From assembly GCA_033961575.1 (NCBI GenBank), contig CM066730.1, forward strand, positions 155,895,523-155,959,522: 64,000 bases of DNA, in the 5' to 3' direction. This stretch comes from Aselliscus stoliczkanus (lineage: Eukaryota > Chordata > Mammalia > Chiroptera > Hipposideridae). Below the pieces are notes generated by a model. The model ran no database searches and was not told where the DNA came from. It saw nothing but the letters and a program-made list of their open reading frames with translations. The translations under genes and the position numbers were made by a program. Positions 58,345-64,000 of this stretch are shown here, one piece after another (position 1 is the first letter of the stretch; each line of letters opens with the position of its first letter).

Positions 58345-58535
58345 CAGAGGTACAAATGAGATCAGATAAATAGGCAAGGGCCAGATCATGAAGAATTCTG
58401 TAGGGATGACAAGGAATTTGAGTGTCTCTGTTTCCGTCTGTCTCTGTCTGTCTGTCTGTCTCTCTCTAAGAGTGATGATAAACCATTCGAGTTTTAAGGA
58501 GTGGGTGACAAAATCTGATTGGTATTTGGCTGCTG
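58345..58535 (+). repeat. Ancient dispersed repeat with an internal (TCTG)n microsatellite
   Basis: 'gggccagatcatgaagaatt', 'acaaggaatttgagtgtctc' and 'gtgacaaaatctgattggta' belong to the dispersed family. A TCTG/TC run (about 58428-58468) interrupts it. Confidence 0.6.
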
Positions 58536-58639
58536 TGTGGTTAGTCACTTTTGGAAGGGCTTAGGGAACGAATTCCTATAATTACACTTAAACTTGTGCC
58601 ATCGGCCTGACAAAAAACTTCTGTGTTTGGGGGTGGGCC

Positions 58640-58974
58640 CAACCAGGAGCTCTGGACCCTTGGTCCTGGGTATCCAGGCGGTTGCTATGGAGGGGCAGCT
58701 TGGCGGTTACTAGGGAGCGAGAGGGGCGGGGCTGGGCGCAGGGCGCTGTGGAAGCGGCCGGCCCGGGGGCGGAGCCAGGAGTGCAGCGGCGCGCTTCGCG
58801 AGTTCGCAGGAAGTCGCCCAGGGGAAGGCAGGGGCGCGAGCGGAAGTGATGTAGCCCCTACACACGTGGTCCTGCGTGGTTCATGCGGGTTGCTTCGGCC
58901 GTTTGTGTCAAGTTACAACTCGTTTACCAGCGGTAGGCCGGATCTAGCACTGCGGCCCTGGTCCCACCGGCAAG
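58640..58974 (+). promoter_or_regulatory. GNL2: GNL2 CpG-rich promoter and 5' UTR
   Basis: A compact GC- and CpG-rich block directly before the GNL2 ATG. It has GC boxes (ggggcggggc near 58723, gggggcgga near 58767) and an ETS-like cggaagtga near 58840, with no TATA box. This is the usual layout of a housekeeping ribosome-biogenesis promoter. The transcription start is probably within the last 150 bases, but that is not determined by sequence. Confidence 0.75.
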
Positions 58975-59038
58975 ATGGTGAAGCCCAAGTACAAAGGACG
59001 GAGCACCATCAACCCATCTAAGGCCAGCACAAACCCCG
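58975..59038 (+). CDS. GNL2: GNL2 coding exon 1
   Basis: ATG at 58975, context aagATGg. Encodes 21 residues (MVKPKYKGRSTINPSKASTNP) and the first base of the Asp22 codon. The donor at 59039 reads gtacag, weaker than the usual gtaagt or gtgagt but with the invariant GT. Confidence 0.95.
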
Positions 59039-62000
59039 GTACAGGCGGCCGGGCTCGCGGAGGGTGGAGCTTGCAGGAAGCTTGCGGGGAGGGTTTGGAG
59101 GAGACCGCAGGAGGGGGGACACCCGGGTGGCATTGCTCGGAGTGACTTCGAGCTGAGTGGCGATTGGGATTGAGGACGGAGAAGGTGGTTTCTTCATTCC
59201 GAGGCCCTGAGCACGGCTGACCTCTTGCATACCTATCACGACTGTGAAACAGGCCTAAAGCTGGGGAAAATGAACCCTCAGGCCTGGCAGCCGTGCGGCG
59301 ACTCCAGGTGTGCGAGGCAGAGACCGGGAAGCTCCAGGTTGAAAGGGGCAGTTAAATTTGAACTCTTCTTGCGTCTTTGTGGGGCGTCAGGTGTTGAAGC
59401 CCCTCCCCCCGTATGTTTCAGTCTTGTATGATTCCAGCTTTCCAACTCAAGGAATTGCCAGAAGTAAATTAGATAAAGTCAGACTAAAAGTGATGTAGGC
59501 TAACTCATCCGGCCTTGGATATTACACTTGACCACACGTGCCTGCCACCTTAGCTTTGACCATTTAAATGAGAAAGAGATTTGTCGATTTGGCCCTTGGA
59601 GTCATCCTGTCTAGCAGAGTGCAGAGGAAAATCCTACAGATAAAGAAATAAAGATGTTTTGGGAGATGTGTATGAGTTTTGTCTGGGTTCTACCTCCAGG
59701 ATGAACAAGCTAGCCTTTGGGGGAGTCCATTCCATTCAGGTTTAGTTAATAAAACTTTGTTTTTAAGTATAGTTTAAAGTTTTTGATGACTTTAATTCAT
59801 GTTGAGTGTTTTGCGTGGATTGCTGATATTCTATTTGTGTAGACTTAGAATGTTAGACCCCAAAAGGCCGTTAGAGATCATGAGGTTATAAGTGAAGACA
59901 CAGCCAAGATAGGGGAAGTGGCCTGTCACCGTTGGTCCAGTTAATGAGCAGTAGGGCCACCACTAACTGTGATTTTAGCCCGTTTTCTACTGCATCACGT
60001 CAAGGGTAGACAGGTGATTTGAAGAGATCCCAAATTACTGTGCTTATAAGGCAAGAATTGCTAGCTATTGATTAAACAAAAATCAAAAGTCCGGAAGTTA
60101 AGAAACTAGTACATTAGGAACATGGCTGTATGAAAGGCATAGTCTCCATGATGCCTTGCCTGTAGCAGACACTCGTTATTTGTTAAACAGACCCAGAGGT
60201 AGCTGTCAAATACTTTTGTTTAAATTGCGACTCTTCTTTTAGGAGCTGTGTGACCTTGGGCAAGGTGTCTGACAGCTGTGCTCAGCTTCTTAGCCTACAG
60301 AATGGGGATAATGTGTCCCTCTTTATAGGATTATTGTATGGGTTACATGAGACGATGCCTGTGACATGGATAGCACAGTGCCATCATTAATGCACAAAAA
60401 TATTGGCTGTTATCATTGTCACACACAGTGCTATCGTAGATCAAAGATTAGGTCAGGTTTGTCATGCCATGTAACTTCCAGTAATAATAACGGTATTGGA
60501 ACAACATACGGAAAAAAATCGAGATTTTTTTCAGTGAGGCAGCAGCCTGCCAACGCTGAATGGTGTGCCTGAAGCAATGATCAAACTTAGACTTTTTGGT
60601 TATCAACTGGTGTATGGTCTACTTCTGTGTTTCCTAGATCGAGTGCAGGGAGCAGGAGGCCAAAACATGAGGGACCGGGCCACAATCAGGCGCCTGAATA
60701 TGTACAGGCAGAAGGAGCGCAGGTAAGCATTGAGCATTGTCATCCTTTCCCCCTGCATGCCCTTGACTTGTAGCTGAGACCCATTAAGTCGTTGATATTC
60801 CCATCCCCACCATCCCCAGAGTGGGGTAGTGTGATTTCAACTATCATTCCATATGGGTATTGTTAGGATAAATTGTGAATTTTTGGTTAAAGACATGAGT
60901 AGTGTGGGTGGTGAAATCATGATTGTGTCACAACAACTAAGAGGTCTTGTTCCTCACAGTTTCGGCCTCCGCAAGTGTCATATTCAATATGAAGTTAAAT
61001 ATCTGTCAGATAGAAATCTGTTTTTCTTTAACAAGGCATATAGGACTGCCATGAAAGCAGCCAGAAAACTTGTGTTTGAATGCCAAGCTTTAGATCACAA
61101 CATTGTGGCACTTGGAAACTCATCACAACTCTGGGTTCTGCTGAGGCAGCCTCTACCACAGGGACTTGCTGAGTGTGACGTTTTGCTAGCTGGTCTTAAT
61201 TTGTTTGGTAATTAGATTCTTCATCCGTTCTAAAAGATGTGTCTAAAACACAAACGTCAATGAACTTAATCTGCCTTAGTCACCTACTCTGCAGTTTGTT
61301 TTAGAATTTTGAGTTACAGCATAAATCATCCTCTACTTAAATTCATTTAAACCAGCCTTCAAATAATTACCCAAAAAACTCAAGTATGTGATTTTTTTTT
61401 TTTAAAGCTAAAAACAGTAAACAGATTTTTAAACCTTGGCATTATTTGTTATTCATCTAGCAGAAATCATTATGTGCTCTGTTGCAAGAGGTTAAATGGC
61501 TTTTGGGCAATCTGTTTCAAATGTAGAAGTACTTTTTTGTTTACTGAAATCTGTATTTCATGATCATTTACAACCAAAAAAGAAAAGAAAATGTCCTTTT
61601 GATGGAAAGGGTATTCTGTAAACCAAACTTGGCTGTTGCCTTTCTTCTGTTGTCAACCAAAATCTGTTAATGTCCTCAATTTAGGAACAATCGTGGTAAA
61701 GTGATTAAGCCTCTGCAATATCAATCAACGGTGGCTTCTGGCACAGTGGCAAGAGTGGAGCCAAATATTAAATGGTTTGGTGAGTATTGTCCCCTGGTAA
61801 CTTTACAAAATGTGTGCTGTATGGAAAAGGCGGAGTGTTCAGGTGTCTAAAAGGGAGAGGAGTTTGGGGGTGAGTGGAACTGTCAAGGATTATACAAGAA
61901 AGGGATGAGATAAAAAGTACCCGCAGTGGGAAAAGTGCTGAGAAAAGCAATGGAGGTGGATTCCGTAAATAAGTTTGTTTGGAAAAGAGCTCATTGTTGT

Positions 62001-63763
62001 TCATTGTTAAGTGACCCTCTTGAACAAGTACAACCATCCTTAGGGACCAGCATTGACAGACCTTAGAACTCTCATGTCTTCATTTCTGGTTGCCTGGAGA
62101 GGTTATGTTTGAGAGGTACCTTGCAGGTGTGTTTGTGCCTTTGGCTTGAAGAGTAAGTACAGTAGCCTGAAGTTTCTCTAAAACACTTTTTTTAATGGCG
62201 TTGTATTTGAACTGAGTGACAATGAAAAGATCTCATTGTTGGTCCTTCACAGGTGTGAATAGAGGATCTCCAGAGTCACAGAGCTATGAGGGCTTCTTTC
62301 TTTGGGAACTCCACCTTCATTTTGTTTATTTATTTATTTTTTTGAGGGCAGTGTCACTGGCCCTCATATGTGGGACCGAACCGGGACCACTGGTTTCCCA
62401 AGCCAGCCCTTAACCACCGCGCCACTCGGCCGGCCCTCCACCTTCATTTTAATCTGGGCTTCCGGGCTTTCCCATTCCAGGCTTTCCTGTAGCTGCTGCT
62501 AGGTGTGTGGGTCAGGCGGTCAGACCCCAATGTTTGTCTGGTATTTTACCTCTGTGTTTGGGGGCAAGTGGCAACTACCTTTGAATATATCTTAAGTCTT
62601 TTGATGGGTTACCCCCTAGGACATCAAAAAAACATCAAAGAAAACACTTTACAGAGGTGTTTAGCATGATGGCTAAGTACGGTGATACCAGATCCAGACC
62701 ACCTGGGTTTGCATCTCTGGATTCTGCCATTTCTGTGATTGTGGGCATGGTATTAAGTCTGTCTGTTCTTCAATTTCCTTATCTCTAAAATGAAGATAAA
62801 AATAGCCTCTATTTCATAGGACTGTTGTGGGAATTAAATGAATAAATTCATGTAAAGTGCTTAGGATAGTGCCTAGCAAATAGTAAGTACAATATAAGCA
62901 TTAACTGCTATCACCACCCCACCACCACCACCACCATCATCATCACCATCATCATCACCACCATTATCACCATCATCATCACCATCACCACCACCATCAC
63001 CACTATCATCATCACCATCGCCATCGTAGTTGCCCTTATCTTGAGTTTTGCGTTTCTGCTACAACATGCTGTTTAATGAACTGCGTTCTTTGAGATCTCT
63101 CACTTACAAGGTGTTTTCTAGGTAGTGTTAATAGCTTTATTTTGTTCCCTTGCATAGATTTATTGGTTAATTTAATAGCCCCTTCAAGCCCTTATAACCC
63201 TAAAAACAGTAAGTGACTTTTAGGTTCTGTGTTTCAGGATTCTCTGTGTATTCCAACTGATCAGCTGTGATTGGCTCCTGATTTCTTTGCCAGATCTAGC
63301 AGGAAGTAGGACATTTTTCAAATCTCAGCCCTGTTCAGTGATGTTTGCTTTTCAGTTTCATCCCATCAGGAAATTGGGCTTGGAAAACTTGAGACCCTGT
63401 ATGTGTCTGGGCTGGTGGATTAGTTCATAGTGTAATGAATGCAGGAGAGGCAGTTTTTTTGTTTGTGCTTTTTTCCTCTTTTAAATTTGAAAATGACTAC
63501 ATGGAATAGATATATCAGGTGTTTGGGTGAGCAAGGGTAATTTAAAATCTTTCATTGTGGCATTGGGAAGATGGATGCAGGAGCAAAAAGCTTATTAAAT
63601 GGCAACATTTTTTTGTAAAACAGGAAACACACGTGTGATTAAGCAGTCATCATTACAAAAATTTCAAGAGGAAATGGATACAGTTATGAAGGATCCATAC
63701 AAAGTTGTCATGAAGCAAAGCAAGTTACCCATGTCTCTTCTCCATGATCGAATCCGGCCTCAT
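58975..63763 (+). CDS. GNL2: Nucleolar GTP-binding protein 2 (NGP-1), 5' part, first four coding exons
   Basis: GTPase of the YlqF/YawG family needed for late 60S pre-ribosome assembly and export; acts in the nucleolus and nucleoplasm. Exons 58975-59038, 60638-60722, 61685-61779 and 63624-63763 join in frame into 128 codons. The protein starts MVKPKYKGRSTINPSKASTNP, continues through DRVQGAGGQNMRDRATIRR, and ends this window at LLHDRIRPH. This is the highly conserved basic N-terminal domain of GNL2/Nog2. The circularly permuted GTPase domain (order G4-G5-G1-G2-G3) lies beyond the window. The start is fixed by family conservation: the ATG sits directly after a CpG-rich promoter. All introns are GT-AG. 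The gene is partial only because the window ends in intron 4. Confidence 0.97.
59039..60637 (+). other. GNL2: GNL2 intron 1
   Basis: 1.6 kb; CpG-rich at its start, AT-rich later, with a MIR (+) at about 60240-60430. No other gene seen. Confidence 0.85.
60240..60430 (+). repeat. MIR SINE
   Basis: 'gctgtgtgaccttgggcaag', 'agcctacagaatggggataa', 'ggattattgtatgggttaca'. Confidence 0.85.
60638..60722 (+). CDS. GNL2: GNL2 coding exon 2
   Basis: Encodes DRVQGAGGQNMRDRATIRR followed by LNMYRQKER, then two bases of the next Arg codon. This very basic segment is typical of the Nog2 N-terminus, which contacts rRNA in known pre-60S structures. Acceptor ttcctag ends at 60637; donor gtaagc starts at 60723. 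Confidence 0.96.
60723..61684 (+). other. GNL2: GNL2 intron 2, containing an unexplained 120-codon open frame
   Basis: 962 bp without recognisable repeats. An open frame at 60853-61215 (+) has a fairly even amino-acid make-up but no domain I know. An acceptor-like 'cttgttcctcacag' ends at 60959 inside it. Treated as non-coding. Confidence 0.7.
61685..61779 (+). CDS. GNL2: GNL2 coding exon 3
   Basis: Completes the Arg codon and encodes NNRGKVIKPLQYQSTVASG, then TVARVEPNIKWF, and one base of the next Gly codon. Acceptor caatttag ends at 61684; donor gtgagt starts at 61780. The reading phase matches both neighbours. Confidence 0.96.
62324..62436 (-). mobile_element. Short tRNA-headed SINE, copy 7, with a 14-bp target-site duplication
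   Basis: Body 62344-62436; tail complement (ttta repeats) 62324-62343. Flanks tccaccttcatttt at 62310-62323 and 62437-62450. Confidence 0.96.
62680..62910 (+). repeat. MIR SINE, near full length
   Basis: 'accacctgggtttgcatctc', 'tcttcaatttccttatctct', 'gaagataaaaatagcctct', 'gtgcctagcaaatagtaagt'. Confidence 0.88.
62911..63027 (+). repeat. (CAC/CAT)n trinucleotide microsatellite
   Basis: Mixed CAC and CAT units over about 115 bp with few interruptions, directly after the MIR 3' end. Confidence 0.95.
63624..63763 (+). CDS. GNL2: GNL2 coding exon 4
   Basis: Encodes GNTRVIKQSSLQKFQEEMD and onward to LLHDRIRPH; the exon ends exactly on a codon boundary. Acceptor aaacag ends at 63623; donor gtaaga starts at 63764. 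The open frame that reads on past 63763 into the intron is not coding. Confidence 0.96.
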
Positions 63764-64000
63764 GTAAGATGGAGATCTCCCTGGCAATGGAGTTTCTTTG
63801 GCAAACGCCATGCATATACTCTCTACTGAATTTGTCTTTTGCTTTTCCATAGAGAGTAGTAATTTTAATGCAGTACTACTGAGTTTTCCATGACTTCTCT
63901 TTTCACCTTTGTTAGGGGGTCCCCCCCTTTAGTACGATACGCATTTTGTCAGGGAGGTTTAGTAGTATGCTGATCTAAGCAGAGGCTTTGGAATGAGACC
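63764..64000 (+). other. GNL2: GNL2 intron 4, 5' part, cut by the window edge
   Basis: Begins gtaaga after codon 128 of GNL2; no further exon before the window ends. Confidence 0.85.

Larger units (their letters stand above)
61780..63623 (+). other. GNL2: GNL2 intron 3
   Basis: 1.84 kb with a short SINE (62324-62436), a MIR (about 62680-62910) and a long CAC/CAT microsatellite (62911-63027). Otherwise unique. Confidence 0.85.

Noticed and set aside
63764..63829. Extension of the GNL2 exon 4 frame into the intron
   Set aside because: The residues after ...DRIRPH do not match the GNL2 family, and a good gtaaga donor sits exactly at 63764.

Overview
This is a gene-sparse stretch of a placental mammal's nuclear genome. 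Bacterial features are absent: there are no operons, ribosome binding sites or CRISPR arrays. The genes are split into short exons with GT-AG introns. The spacers are full of old mammalian repeats (MIR, L2, L1, MER20/MER5-like, Tigger and MaLR LTR fragments). On top of these sits a younger layer of tRNA-headed SINEs that begin GGGCCGGCC, often with perfect target-site duplications. The SINE repertoire and a short mariner-type MITE make a bat (order Chiroptera) my best guess. That species call is inference from repeats only, about 0.6 confidence.

Two protein-coding genes are certain, both on the + strand. RSPO1 (R-spondin 1, a secreted Wnt/beta-catenin potentiator) has all five coding exons between 29687 and 44062. 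They splice into one intact 263-codon frame plus stop, with signal peptide, two furin-like repeats, a TSP1 domain and a basic tail. A CpG island at about 24.3-25.9 kb, with a good splice donor at 24929, is the likely RSPO1 promoter and non-coding first exon. GNL2 (nucleolar G protein 2 / NGP-1, a 60S ribosome biogenesis GTPase) starts at 58975 from its own CpG-rich promoter. Its first four coding exons (128 codons) lie in the window; the GTPase domain lies beyond the right edge. RSPO1 and GNL2 are also neighbours, same strand, on human 1p34.3, so synteny supports both calls.

Layout: 1-24.3 kb is intergenic DNA upstream of RSPO1, with no supportable gene. 24.3-29.7 kb is the RSPO1 promoter and 5' non-coding region. 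29.7-44.1 kb is the RSPO1 coding part, mostly a 10.6-kb intron rich in SINEs and LINE fragments. 44.1-58.6 kb is the RSPO1 3' UTR and the RSPO1-GNL2 spacer. 58.6-64 kb is the 5' part of GNL2. The two genes do not share a pathway: RSPO1 acts outside the cell on LGR4-6 and ZNRF3/RNF43, GNL2 in the nucleolus.

I did not find a new multi-gene system. The most interesting material is in the repeats: one tRNA-derived SINE present as two length classes sharing a head and a hairpin; a SINE inserted in the tail of another; an 81-bp mariner MITE; a perfect 49-bp tandem duplication; and a few sequence blocks and unexplained open frames that deserve a conservation check.
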